Below are positions 16,171 through 24,137 of a DNA stretch of 64,000 nt, piece by piece. The stretch is from Kribbella sindirgiensis (lineage in GTDB: Bacteria > Actinomycetota > Actinomycetes > Propionibacteriales > Kribbellaceae): NCBI RefSeq assembly GCF_004331435.1, contig NZ_SJKA01000017.1:1-64000 (forward strand), written 5' to 3'. The notes under the pieces are model-generated. The model was not told where the DNA came from. It worked only from the letters and a program-made list of their open reading frames with translations, and searched no databases. The stretch's first letter is position 1, and the number at the start of each line of letters is the position of its first letter. The translations under genes were made by a program, and so were the position numbers.

Positions 16171-16543
16171 CTGCTGTTTCGGTGTCCCAGGTGGAGAGGC
16201 AGAACGGGTGGCCGGCGGGGTCGGCGTACACGTAGCAGTGGTCGGAGTTGGGTTGGTAGTCGAGGAGTTTGGCGCCGGCTGCGATGACGCGAGCGCCCGT
16301 TGCGGTGAGGTCGTCGACGAGGAAGTCGAGGTGCATCTGCATGGGTACGTCGTTGCCGGGCCACTCTGGCGGCCGGAAATCCTCGACCTGCTGGAACGAC
16401 AGCACCCCGTTGGGACCCGTGACGGACGCCCAGTGTGACGTGCCGCTGGCGGTTCCGCCGGTGATCTCGGCGTAGAAGTGGGCGAGCTCGAGGGCGTCGG
16501 GCGCGTTCACCGTGGTGCCCTCCAGCTTGATGCGGTCAGACAT
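16148..16543 (-). CDS. VOC (glyoxalase-like) family protein
   Basis: A 131-residue VOC-superfamily protein with a beta-alpha-beta-beta-beta core: TTVNAPDALELAHFYAEITG, QMHLDFLVDDL and a terminal CYVYADPAGHPFCLSTW. It resembles actinobacterial proteins annotated as glyoxalase/bleomycin-resistance-like. Its start (ATG 16543) overlaps the end of the SRPBCC gene by 8 bases, so both are in the operon headed by the ArsR regulator. Confidence 0.82.
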   Translation of the reverse strand: MSDRIKLEGTTVNAPDALELAHFYAEITGGTASGTSHWASVTGPNGVLSFQQVEDFRPPEWPGNDVPMQMHLDFLVDDLTATGARVIAAGAKLLDYQPNSDHCYVYADPAGHPFCLSTWDTETAARGGTSS

Positions 16544-17057
16544 CGGTCTGCCGGTACGCCGGGGTGAGTTCGGTCCAGCGTGCGTGCCAGGCCGGGGCGG
16601 GCGTCTCCGCCGACCACCGGCTGTCGTGCGCGGGACCGTCGTTCGCCAGCGAACGGCCGAGGTCCTCCAGGTGGACCTGCCAGCCGGCGCCGTGGAAGTG
16701 CAGCGAGCCGACCGGCAGCCCGCGCTCCTCAACCACCAGTTTGGTTCGCGAGCCCACCGGGGTGAGCCAGGCCTCGAGTTGGCCTTCGTCCTCAGTGCCC
16801 GGCTCCGTCGTGAGCAGGAGATGGTGCGGCGCCTCGCAGACCTCGATCCGCACCGGACCGCTCCACGTGCTGGTGAAGACGGCATCGACCGTCCCGCCTT
16901 CCTGCAGCGTGCCGGACACCTGCGCGAGCCAGCGCTCGAGTCGCTCGGGCGTTGTGCAAGCCGCCCACAGGTCCTCGATATCCGTGTCGTACACATCCTC
17001 GACGCGCACCGCACCACGCGTTTCGTCGAGCGCCCGCATCGTCCCCAGGATCTTCAT
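16536..17057 (-). CDS. SRPBCC (AHSA1-like) family protein
   Basis: A 173-residue protein of the START/AHSA1 fold, probably binding a hydrophobic ligand. Visible elements are VRVEDVYDTDIEDLWAACTT, PERLERWLAQVSG and TKLVVEERGLP. It overlaps the ArsR gene stop (ATGA). The ArsR-SRPBCC(-VOC) arrangement is a frequent actinobacterial operon in which the regulator controls the two partner genes; their ligand is unknown. Confidence 0.85.
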   Translation of the reverse strand: MKILGTMRALDETRGAVRVEDVYDTDIEDLWAACTTPERLERWLAQVSGTLQEGGTVDAVFTSTWSGPVRIEVCEAPHHLLLTTEPGTEDEGQLEAWLTPVGSRTKLVVEERGLPVGSLHFHGAGWQVHLEDLGRSLANDGPAHDSRWSAETPAPAWHARWTELTPAYRQTDV

Positions 17058-17371
17058 GACCGTGCCTTCTTTCCGCGAGCGACCTCTGTGTGCAGCGCAT
17101 CCAGCCGGTTCCGCCACAGCGCGCGGTACCCCTCCAGCCACTCGTCCACCTCGACGAGCGCCTCCGGCCGCAGGCTGTAGATCCGCCGCTGCGCCTCCTG
17201 CCGTACGTCGACCAGCCCGGCCTCCCGCAACACCCGAAGATGCCGCGACACCCCCGGCCGCGCAATCGGCAACGCATCCGCCAACTCCCCGGCCGTCGCC
17301 GGATGATCCCGCAAGATCCCCAACACCGTCCGCCGACTCCCATCCGCCAACGCCTGCAACACCACATCCAT
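17054..17371 (-). CDS. ArsR family repressor
   Basis: A 105-residue winged-helix protein: MDVVLQALADGSRRTVLGIL, then ELADALPIARPGVSRHLRVLREAGLV as the recognition region. No metal-binding cysteines are present, so it senses something other than arsenic. ATG 17371 was chosen because the operator lies directly upstream; a start further up would run through it. A perfect 16-bp palindrome ends 10 bases before the start codon, implying autoregulation of this three-gene operon. Confidence 0.9.
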   Translation of the reverse strand: MDVVLQALADGSRRTVLGILRDHPATAGELADALPIARPGVSRHLRVLREAGLVDVRQEAQRRIYSLRPEALVEVDEWLEGYRALWRNRLDALHTEVARGKKARS

Positions 17372-17381
17372 GACGTCGAAT

Positions 17382-17397
17382 GTACCCAATTGGGTAC
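17382..17397. promoter_or_regulatory. Perfect 16-bp palindromic operator of the arsR operon
   Basis: GTACCCAATTGGGTAC is a perfect palindrome. A further half-site, GGGTAC, follows at 17408-17413. Position just before the ArsR gene start is typical for an ArsR-family operator. Confidence 0.65.
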
Positions 17398-17945
17398 GTA
17401 ACCGCAAGGGTACATATGGTCAATGTGCGGGCTCGAGGCGCAGCTCAGGAGAACCCTGCCATCGCGCGGATATCCGGCGCCGAAAACGGCAGCTCGACAG
17501 GACGTATGCATCTACTGCCCGCCCGTCCGCACCGGACGGCAGGCCGGATCGCCGGACAGTGGACGTATACGTACTGTCGACCTGCACAACCCGCAGCACA
17601 ACCCACCCGAGCCCTAACCCGGCATCCTCGCCCACACATCCAACACAAGGCCGGATATCCGGCTCTTGTGGCGCATGTGTGGGTCGGCAGGGCTGAGTCG
17701 GGAGTCACCAGGTGGCCGGTGGTCTGGGCCCGGAGTTTAATGCCGGGGGCGCGGACAGCGTCAAGGCGCAGTGGACACGAAATACCGTGTCCCAGCCCAC
17801 CAGAACCTGTCTCATGGCCCGACAACTCACAGCGCGGCGTGGGGGGGCGCACACCGCCCGCGCCGCGCCGCGCTCAGACACCCACACACACGGCAGGAGA
17901 GCCGGATCTCCCTTTGAACGGATGGGCTGGTCCCAACCGCGGTGC
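17398..17945. other. Gene-free region rich in palindromes
   Basis: No convincing gene is present. Frames here lack codon bias, family motifs and ribosome sites. Instead there are several dyads. GCGCGGATATCCGGCGC occurs at 17464-17480. A 27-base hairpin at 17644-17670 has arms CACAAG/CTTGTG around GCCGGATATCCGGC. Two related ACGTAT-centred dyads are at 17496-17518 and 17555-17578. A GGACACG/CGTGTCC hairpin is at 17773-17792. The last stretch (17829-17870) is simple GC-rich sequence. Confidence 0.55.
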
Positions 17946-18905
17946 TCAGAGTTTGGTGCCGATCAGTTGGTAGATGTCGTCTCGGGCGCCTGGTAGGTCG
18001 TCGTGGCCGAAGTCTGGGTAGGTGCGGAGCTCTTTGGGGGAGGTCACCTTGTTGTAGGCGGCGAACTGGGTCGACGGTGGGCAGATCTGGTCCTCGAGGC
18101 CGGTGAAGAGGGTGAGCTCGGCCTGGATTCGGGGCGCCAGGTGCTGGATGTCGATGTAGCCGAGGGTCGTGAAGACCTCCTCCTGCCGGAGGTGCCGCGG
18201 GTCGCGTTTGCGGAACCACGTGACGATCTCGTCGTACGGCGACGTTTCCAGGTTCAGGTCCCACGTCCGCTGATAGTCGGACAGGAAGGGGAACACACTC
18301 GCGACGTACTTGATCGACGGCGTCAGCGCCGCCGCAACCAGCGACAGTCCACCGCCCTGGCTCCATCCGGTCGTCGCGATCCGGGACGCGTCGACCTCCG
18401 GCAGTTCGCCGATGAGGTCCGCCAGGCGCCGCGTGTCCAGGAAGACGTGCTTGTAGAGCAGCCCGTCCGGCCCGTCGTCGAGCCCGTGCACCAGGTGGTG
18501 ATGCAGCGAGAAGCTGTTCGAGGCCTGCGACGACGTACGGAACCCGACCTGCTCGCGCACATCGAGCGCCGCGACCGTGAACCCGCGGGCGGCGTACGGC
18601 AGGAGGTCGACCCAGGCCGGCTGTTCACCGCCGTACCCGTGGAAGAGCAGCACGGCCGGCCCGGTCGGCTCGGCGGGTCGCAGGACCTTCGCGTGCACGC
18701 GGTACCCGCCGGTCCCGGTGAAGTAGAGGTGCTGCGCGGTCGCCGTCGTCAGCGGGAAGTCGACGGCGTCGACGAACTCCGCCTCGGCCGGCACCGAGTC
18801 GAGATCTAGTAGCGCCTTGTCCCAGAACGCGTCGAAGTCCGCGGGCCGCGGGTTCGTGCCCTGGTACGTGAGGAGTTCGTCGTACGACAGCTCGAAGGAA
18901 AGCAC
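17946..18905 (-). CDS. Acetylxylan esterase / cephalosporin-C deacetylase-like
   Basis: A 319-residue carbohydrate esterase family 7-like enzyme removing acetyl groups from acetylated sugars. The nucleophile is S182 in TGWSQGG; the acid is probably in GLEDQICPP and the base His in DFGHDD. The N-terminal DELLTYQGTNPRPADFDAFW and LLFHGYGG are typical of the AXE1 family, and the length is normal. There is no signal peptide, so it acts inside the cell on imported acetylated oligosaccharides. It precedes the PH-domain-like membrane gene by 4 bases on the same strand. Confidence 0.88.
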   Translation of the reverse strand: MLSFELSYDELLTYQGTNPRPADFDAFWDKALLDLDSVPAEAEFVDAVDFPLTTATAQHLYFTGTGGYRVHAKVLRPAEPTGPAVLLFHGYGGEQPAWVDLLPYAARGFTVAALDVREQVGFRTSSQASNSFSLHHHLVHGLDDGPDGLLYKHVFLDTRRLADLIGELPEVDASRIATTGWSQGGGLSLVAAALTPSIKYVASVFPFLSDYQRTWDLNLETSPYDEIVTWFRKRDPRHLRQEEVFTTLGYIDIQHLAPRIQAELTLFTGLEDQICPPSTQFAAYNKVTSPKELRTYPDFGHDDLPGARDDIYQLIGTKL

Positions 18906-18909
18906 CGCA

Positions 18910-19374
18910 TCATTCTGCGCTGCCGGTGTCCTCCGGGGCAGTCCCGTCCCAGATCGTGTACCCGTGGGCCGCGTTCAGCTTGTCCCGCAGCGCGGTCTCC
19001 AGGCTCTCGGCCTTCCCGGGCGCCAGCCACGACACCGGCAGCAGGACCGGGTGGTCGGGGTTCTTGGTACGCAGCACGATCGCCTCGCCGTGCGTGGTCT
19101 CGACCCGGCCGACCTCGGTGATGTCGGTCCAGGGCGTGCGCAGGCCGCGGACCTCGAGGTCGCCGTCGCGGAGCCGCGCGACCTTCGGCGGCCGAACCAG
19201 GATCCACAGGCCGGCCAGCGCGATCATCCCGCCGAGCGTGACGAACACCGAGACGGCCACACCCGGCAGCCCCAGTGCCCAGAGCACCGCGGCCACCCCG
19301 AGAATGATCAGTCCAGCGGCCAGGATCCCGAGGAATCGTCCGGCCCGCATCCGGTACGTCGTACGCATCGCCAC
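18910..19374 (-). CDS. Two-span membrane protein with PH-like domain
   Basis: A 154-residue protein with two adjacent transmembrane helices (FLGILAAGLIILGVAAVLWA and VAVSVFVTLGGMIALAGLWI, residues about 14-57). A soluble domain follows (LRDGDLEVRGLRTPWTDITE) and resembles bacterial PH-domain proteins. The frame also starts at the third residue Met. No enzymatic motif is visible. It lies 4 bases upstream of the esterase gene, probably co-transcribed. Confidence 0.7.
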   Translation of the reverse strand: MAMRTTYRMRAGRFLGILAAGLIILGVAAVLWALGLPGVAVSVFVTLGGMIALAGLWILVRPPKVARLRDGDLEVRGLRTPWTDITEVGRVETTHGEAIVLRTKNPDHPVLLPVSWLAPGKAESLETALRDKLNAAHGYTIWDGTAPEDTGSAE

Positions 19375-19402
19375 AGGATCTCATCCGGCCGGGGCGACCG
19401 GA

Positions 19403-20374
19403 TCAGAAGGCTTCCGTCTCGGACGCCTGGGTGTTGCCGGCAATCGACTTGAGCGTCAGCGTCCACGAGAACGACCCGTCCAGGAACCGCTCGAGCTTGG
19501 AGTACGAACAGTTCTCGGTGAACCGGTTGTTCCTCGCGTCCCAGTTCGTCCCGGTCTTGTAATAGACCCAGTAGTCGCCGCGGATCCCGTTCAGCGTCGC
19601 GGACTTGTTCGCCCGGACGTAGATCGACGCCTGTGGCTTGCGCGGATTGCTCGCCGTGACCACGACCACGATGTCCGAGCCGGCGTTGATGATCCGGAGC
19701 GAGCCGGAGCCGCGCGAGCCGGACCGCTGGAAGACGTCGCCGTTCTCGCCCCGGCCGCCGAACACGGCCGGCTGCGCCAGCTTCGCGGGCACCGACAGCC
19801 CACCGAACTTCACACCCTTGCCGATCGACGTCTGCACACCCTGCGCGAGCTGGGCGTAGGCGAGCCGTACGCCGCTCTTCGCCTCGTACAGCCGGACGTC
19901 CAGCGCCTTCGGCAGACCGCAGCTGGTCTTCGTCTCCCCGGCCTTGGTCAGCTCGGTCGCCACGTTCCCGGCGTACGCGTCGAAGGCGTCGAGGACCTGG
20001 GGATGCGCGGACACCAGGCCGCGCGGCGGCGTGATCTTCACGAGCTCACGGCGTTCGAGTACGACGGCGCCGGCGAGCTGGGCACGGGACGCGTCGAACG
20101 CGGCGACCGTCTGCGCGTTCATCACGCGCGCGACGTACGGCTTGAGGACCTTCTCGACATTGGTCAGTGCCCGCTGGTACATCGGCACCGAAAGCGCGAC
20201 GGGAGTCGGTGTCGGCTTGGGGACCGGCTTGGGTGCCGCTGACGAAGGCGGTGGCGGGCTGGAGCTGGTCGTCGTACCCCCTGCCGAGGGCGCGTCCGCA
20301 CTGTCCGCGTTGCTGCTGCAGCCTGCGCAGAGCAGAGCCGCAACTCCGACCACAACCGCTACCGAACGCCTCAC
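19403..20374 (-). CDS. Secreted lipoprotein of unknown function
   Basis: A 323-residue protein with a lipoprotein signal peptide: RRSVAVVVGVAALLCAGCSS, lipidation expected at about Cys19. A Ser/Pro/Thr-rich linker follows (residues about 20-60, including PKPVPKPTPTPV) and then a domain of about 260 residues. Its C-terminal half (SGSLRIINAGSDIVVVVTAS, then NLGNV-free beta-rich sequence) looks beta-sandwich-like. GTG 20374 fits a GGGG ribosome site 5-6 bases upstream; the frame is open a little further. No family recognised. Confidence 0.75.
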   Translation of the reverse strand: MRRSVAVVVGVAALLCAGCSSNADSADAPSAGGTTTSSSPPPPSSAAPKPVPKPTPTPVALSVPMYQRALTNVEKVLKPYVARVMNAQTVAAFDASRAQLAGAVVLERRELVKITPPRGLVSAHPQVLDAFDAYAGNVATELTKAGETKTSCGLPKALDVRLYEAKSGVRLAYAQLAQGVQTSIGKGVKFGGLSVPAKLAQPAVFGGRGENGDVFQRSGSRGSGSLRIINAGSDIVVVVTASNPRKPQASIYVRANKSATLNGIRGDYWVYYKTGTNWDARNNRFTENCSYSKLERFLDGSFSWTLTLKSIAGNTQASETEAF

Positions 20375-20445
20375 AGTCACCCCCAGGTGTGACCAATCTT
20401 CACTTTGGTCCAATACTTCCCTGGGAGAGGTTCACCAAATCCGGA

Positions 20446-22038
20446 TCAGTTGGTTCCGGTCTGGCTCGGGTTGTACGCGCAGGCGTCGTTCAGGTTCTGC
20501 GCGGCGCCCGGGGTGGCGGTCGTCTTCGGCGGAGTCGTCGGCCGCTTCGTGCTGCCGGAGGTCGGCGCCGTGGTCGGCTTCTTGGTCGCCGTCGGCGTCG
20601 ACGCGACCGGGGCGGTCTTCGGGGAGATCGCCTTCTGGATGATCTCCCGCATCGCCTCGTAGTCCGGGTTCTTGCCGCTCGGGAAGTTCTTGTCCTTGTC
20701 CAGGTCGATGTTCGCGACCTTCGCGTTCTTCACCTTCAGCCCGAGCTGGATGAACGCCGGCAGGATCTCCTGCGGGATGTCCGTCCGCAGCAGCTGCTTC
20801 CCGGCCTTCGCGATCTGCTGGTACGACGTGACGAGCGCCTGCGGGCTCGCGCTGTTCACCAGCGCGTGGATCGTGCAGCGCTGCCGCTCCTGCCGGGACG
20901 GGTCGCTGAGGCCGTAGCGGCCGCGCGCGAACCACAGTGCGTGGTACCCGTCCAGCTTCTGGTTCGGGCCCTTCTCGATGTACCCGCTCGGCTTCTTCTC
21001 GCTGTTCGACCCAGGGCCGGCGCCGTAGTCGCCGCCGATCGGCACCCGGTAGTTGACGTTCACGGTGATGCCGCCGAGCGCGTCGATCATCTGCCGGAAA
21101 CCGGCCAGGTTGACCTGCATGTAGTAGTCGATGTCCAGGCCGAGCGCGGCGCTCGCGGCCAGCTTGACCACGTCCGCGCCCTCGTTGTCGGTCTGGCCGA
21201 GGATCCCCGGGTGCGCCTTCGGGACGTTCTCGTACATCGCGTCCAGGTAGTACTCCGGCTGCTCGACGTTGCCCAGGTTCGGGTCCCAGAAGCCGTCCGG
21301 GTACGCCTTGTGCAGTGGCGAGTTCTCCGGGAACGGCATCCGCATCCAGTTCCGGCTCAGCGAGATCAGCGCGGTGTCACCGGTCTTGGTGTCGATACTC
21401 GCCACGATCACGGTGTCCGTACGGGTGCCCTCGCGGCCGACGCCGTCGTCGGCGCCGAGCAGCAGCAGGTTCAGCCGCGGGATCTTCGCCCACGGGTCGC
21501 TCGCGTTCGCGACCTTCGGCCGGGTCGCGCTCTTCGAGTTGCCCTCGGACTGGAACACGCTGCCGATCAGGTCACGCTGCGCCATCACGGTCTGCGCCGC
21601 GACAGTCGTCGGTACGGCGATCGCGAAACACAGCAGCCCGACGAACATCGAGCCCGCCAGCCGGCCGGTGTAGGTCATGCTGACCGGGCGGAGCAGCTTG
21701 TGCGACGCGACCACGGTCCAGATCCAGCCGATCCCGAGCAGGACGACGGCACCGGTCGCGACCAGCAGCTGACGCGGGGAGACGAGCAGGGCGAGGACGG
21801 AGTCGCGGTGCGTGAGACCGACGTACGCGCCGATCAGCAGCAGGCCGATGCTGATCGTCAGGACGAACGCGCCGAGCTTCTTCCGGCCGCCCATCAGCAG
21901 GCCCGAGCCGGGGACCAGGGCGCTGAGCAGGGTCAGGCTGATCGCCTTCGACGCCGTCCGGGCACGGTGCGTTCGGGCCCGGGACCGGCTGGCACGAGGC
22001 GCTGCCCTCCGACCGGCTGCGCGAGTACTCCGCGACAT
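20446..22038 (-). CDS. LCP family cell-wall glycopolymer ligase
   Basis: A 530-residue LytR-CpsA-Psr protein that transfers glycopolymers from lipid carriers to peptidoglycan. The N-terminal third is basic and has several transmembrane segments (ISLTLLSALVPGSGLLM, FVLTISIGLLLIGAYVG, LVATGAVVLLGIGWIW, LAGSMFVGLLCFAIAV), more than the single span of classical LCPs. The catalytic extracellular domain shows LNLLLLGADDG, GTRTDTVIVASI, SLSRNWMRMP and ALWFARGRYGLSDPSRQERQ, including the Arg and Asp residues that bind the pyrophosphate. The C-terminal tail is Pro/Thr-rich. A potential teichoic-acid or arabinogalactan-type ligase role is known for the family. Confidence 0.9.
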   Translation of the reverse strand: MSRSTRAAGRRAAPRASRSRARTHRARTASKAISLTLLSALVPGSGLLMGGRKKLGAFVLTISIGLLLIGAYVGLTHRDSVLALLVSPRQLLVATGAVVLLGIGWIWTVVASHKLLRPVSMTYTGRLAGSMFVGLLCFAIAVPTTVAAQTVMAQRDLIGSVFQSEGNSKSATRPKVANASDPWAKIPRLNLLLLGADDGVGREGTRTDTVIVASIDTKTGDTALISLSRNWMRMPFPENSPLHKAYPDGFWDPNLGNVEQPEYYLDAMYENVPKAHPGILGQTDNEGADVVKLAASAALGLDIDYYMQVNLAGFRQMIDALGGITVNVNYRVPIGGDYGAGPGSNSEKKPSGYIEKGPNQKLDGYHALWFARGRYGLSDPSRQERQRCTIHALVNSASPQALVTSYQQIAKAGKQLLRTDIPQEILPAFIQLGLKVKNAKVANIDLDKDKNFPSGKNPDYEAMREIIQKAISPKTAPVASTPTATKKPTTAPTSGSTKRPTTPPKTTATPGAAQNLNDACAYNPSQTGTN

Positions 22039-22124
22039 GGCTCCGTTCCCTGATCGACGACGTCACGACCCTTCCGTCGGCCGCGCCAGGCAGCCCACGG
22101 TACTTCAGACGCCCACGACACCCA

Positions 22125-22148
22125 GTTGGTTGACGCGTTGGTTGACGT
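22125..22148 (+). repeat. Tandem 12-bp direct repeat
   Basis: GTTGGTTGACGC is followed at once by GTTGGTTGACGT. It lies in the 278-base gap between the LCP gene start and tRNA-Ser, which otherwise holds no gene. Each copy contains a TTGAC -35-like element, so it may be part of a promoter. Confidence 0.5.
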
Positions 22149-22316
22149 GATGCTGGCGACCCCCGTCGATGTTCGTCAGGGTACAGGGGCTGTGGGCTAC
22201 TACCGCAACGTGCCGTGTCAGCGACCCAGCGTGCCCGGCGACCCGCTTTGCTCCCGGACCGGTCGAGCGGATACTCTTGGCCGTCGTCGTGTCCGCTCCC
22301 TGAGTGGACCGTCGGA

Positions 22317-22406
22317 GGAGGCGTCGCCTAGTCCGGTCGATGGCGCCCGCCTGCTAAGCGGGTTGAGGGTTACCCCCTCTCGCGGGTTCAAATCCCGCCG
22401 CCTCCG
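22317..22406 (+). tRNA. tRNA-Ser (GCT)
   Basis: A complete class II tRNA of 90 bases. The acceptor arms are GGAGGCG and CGCCTCC with discriminator G. The anticodon stem-loop is CCCGC-CTGCTAA-GCGGG, giving anticodon GCT (codons AGC/AGU). The long variable arm (TTGAGGGTTACCCCCTCTC) is typical of serine. The T arm is GCGGG-TTCAAAT-CCCGC. CCA is not encoded. A strong terminator follows. Confidence 0.97.
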
Positions 22407-22412
22407 CTCCTT

Positions 22413-22457
22413 GGAGCTCCCTGTCTGCGGAAGCGCAGACCAGGGAGCTCCTTCTTT
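22413..22457. terminator. Intrinsic terminator after tRNA-Ser
   Basis: GGAGCTCCCTG and CCAGGGAGCTCC flank an inner TCTGCG/CGCAGA stem and a GAAG tetraloop, then TTCTTTT. It can also end the convergent F420 oxidoreductase gene, whose stop codon is 7 bases away. Confidence 0.9.
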
Positions 22458-22463
22458 TCACCG

Positions 22464-23363
22464 TTAGCTGGTCAGCTCTCGTTTGGCTTCCGCTATGCGC
22501 TCTATCGAGCGGGGGGTCATGGGTTCTGGGGAGACGATCAGGTGGTTGACGCCTAGCTTCTGGTACGCCTCGGCGGTTTCGGGGAGGGCTTGTACCGGGA
22601 TGGCGTTGGGGTTGGGGTCGGGGGCTTGCTGGTCCGGGTCGCGGACGATGATGCCTGCGGTGCGGGCTACTGCCTCTGCGGGGCGGTTGGCGGTTTGGAG
22701 GGCTTGGCGGAGGGTTTCCAGGCGCTCCTCCACCTGCAGGTTCGGGGCGCCGTACCAGGCGGTGTTCCAGGCGTCGGCCCACTGGGCGATCAGCTGCATC
22801 ATCCGGGGCCGGTGGCCGGCCACCAGGATCGGGATCTGGTGGGGTGGGGCTGGGTCAAGGTTGGCTTCGCGCACCTTGTAGTACTTGCCTTCGTAGGTGA
22901 CCGTCTCGCCACGGACCAGGCGCGCCACGATCTCGAGCCATTCGGCGAAGCGGCCCACTCGGTGGTCTGTGGGAAGGCCGAACGCCTCGTACTCCGGGTC
23001 GTGCCAGCCCGCGCCGACGCCTAGCGTCAGGCGGCCGCCGGAGACCTCGTCCAGCGTGGCGGCCATCTTCGCGGTCAGGCCGGGGTCGCGGAACGACGCG
23101 CAGAGCACCATGTTGCCGAGCTCGACCCGGGACGTCACCGCGGCGATCGCGCTCAGCAGGGTCCAACTGTCGTGCATGCCGAAGATCTGGCCCTCCGGAT
23201 CCCGGTAGAGGAAATGGTCCGCGAGCCAGACCGAGTCCACCCCGCCCTCGTCGGCCGCCTCCGCAGCCGCCCGCACGTCCTTCCACCCGGGCATCCCGCC
23301 ATCGGGCCCGTCCCCGGCTCCGAGCGGAAGCATCACACCGATCTTCATGTCCACGGTTCGCAT
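22464..23363 (-). CDS. LLM-class F420-dependent oxidoreductase
   Basis: A 299-residue TIM-barrel flavin/F420 oxidoreductase of the luciferase-like superfamily. Signatures are VDSVWLADHFLY, SRVELGNMVLCASFRDPGLTA in segments, GGRLTLGVGAGWHDPEYEAFG and QIPILVAGHRPRMMQLIAQ. The WADAWNTAWYG segment is common in the F420 group. Its substrate is unknown. It may start at residue 6 (ATG AAG ATC). It is divergent from the phosphoribosyltransferase gene 20 bases away. Confidence 0.87.
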   Translation of the reverse strand: MRTVDMKIGVMLPLGAGDGPDGGMPGWKDVRAAAEAADEGGVDSVWLADHFLYRDPEGQIFGMHDSWTLLSAIAAVTSRVELGNMVLCASFRDPGLTAKMAATLDEVSGGRLTLGVGAGWHDPEYEAFGLPTDHRVGRFAEWLEIVARLVRGETVTYEGKYYKVREANLDPAPPHQIPILVAGHRPRMMQLIAQWADAWNTAWYGAPNLQVEERLETLRQALQTANRPAEAVARTAGIIVRDPDQQAPDPNPNAIPVQALPETAEAYQKLGVNHLIVSPEPMTPRSIERIAEAKRELTS

Positions 23364-23383
23364 GCGGTCAACGTACGTGGATC

Positions 23384-24049
23384 ATGGGCGCTATGAGGAG
23401 GCCGTACCCGGATCGGGCGGCCGCGGGCCGCGTGCTCGCCGACGAGCTCGGATCGGTCGGCGGTTCCGTCCTGGTCCTCGGGCTGGCGCGGGGCGGCGTA
23501 CCCGTCGCGGGTCCGGTCGCGGACGCCCTGGACGCGGAGCTCGACGTACTGATCGTGCGCAAGCTGGGGCTGCCCGGCCAGCCGGAGCTGGCGATGGGCG
23601 CGATCGCCGGCGTCGGCGAGGAACTGCACGTGGTCCGCAACGAGTCGATCGCTGCGGAGGTCGACCCGGAGACGCTGGAGGCCGTACGCCGGCAGGAGGT
23701 CCGGGAGCTGCGCCGGCGCGAGCAGGCGTACCGCGGGGACCGGCCGCCGATCGACGTACGGGACCGCGTGGTCATCCTGATTGACGACGGCCTCGCGACC
23801 GGTGCGACGATGCGTGCCGCGGTCGAGGCAGTACGACGCCATCGGCCGGCGCGCGTGATAGTCGCCGTACCCGTGGGCGGCATCGAGAGCTGCCGGCGGC
23901 TGTCGCGGGTCGCGGATCAGGTGGTGTGCGCCTGGATCCCGCGGTACTTCACCGCGGTCGGGCAGGCGTACCGCGACTTCTCGTCGGTGAGCGACGACGA
24001 GGTCCGGCGGGTGCTCGCGGACAACACAGCGCGGCGCCCCGGCGGATGA
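23384..24049 (+). CDS. Phosphoribosyltransferase-domain protein
   Basis: A 221-residue protein. The PRPP-binding motif VVILIDDGLATGATM lies at about residues 125-140. Other features are LGLARGGVPVAGPVADAL and VRKLGLPGQPELAMGAIA. This group resembles the stand-alone PRTase proteins often linked to erythromycin-esterase or dienelactone-hydrolase partners in other genomes; here no partner is present. Its substrate is unknown. Two hairpins after its stop codon end the transcript. Confidence 0.85.
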   Translation: MGAMRRPYPDRAAAGRVLADELGSVGGSVLVLGLARGGVPVAGPVADALDAELDVLIVRKLGLPGQPELAMGAIAGVGEELHVVRNESIAAEVDPETLEAVRRQEVRELRRREQAYRGDRPPIDVRDRVVILIDDGLATGATMRAAVEAVRRHRPARVIVAVPVGGIESCRRLSRVADQVVCAWIPRYFTAVGQAYRDFSSVSDDEVRRVLADNTARRPGG

Positions 24050-24069
24050 TCCAGGGCGCCGCGCTGTAA

Positions 24070-24129
24070 GGCCCTGTCTGGATCACCAGACGGGGCCTGG
24101 CCCGGCCGCCGGCTTCCGACTCGGCGGCC
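24070..24129. terminator. Two hairpins between the PRTase gene and pckG
   Basis: The first hairpin (24070-24097) has the stem GGCCCTGTCTGG / CCAGACGGGGCC around ATCA. The second (24104-24129) pairs GGCCGCCG with CGGCGGCC. They lie between two convergent genes and probably terminate both. Confidence 0.75.
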
Positions 24130-24137
24130 GGTGCTCG

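Noticed and set aside
16058..17017. Long minus-strand frames running through the VOC, SRPBCC and ArsR genes
   Set aside because: They are extensions or shadows; the real starts are fixed by ATGA-type overlaps at 16543, 17057 and 17371.
17380..17973. Plus-strand frames of 60-197 residues in the palindrome-rich gap
   Set aside because: No ribosome site, no codon bias at third positions, and they run over the repeats and the end of the esterase gene.
20167..22053. 628-residue plus-strand frame opposite the LCP gene
   Set aside because: An antisense shadow rich in Arg, Val and Asp; the LCP protein on the other strand has clear motifs.
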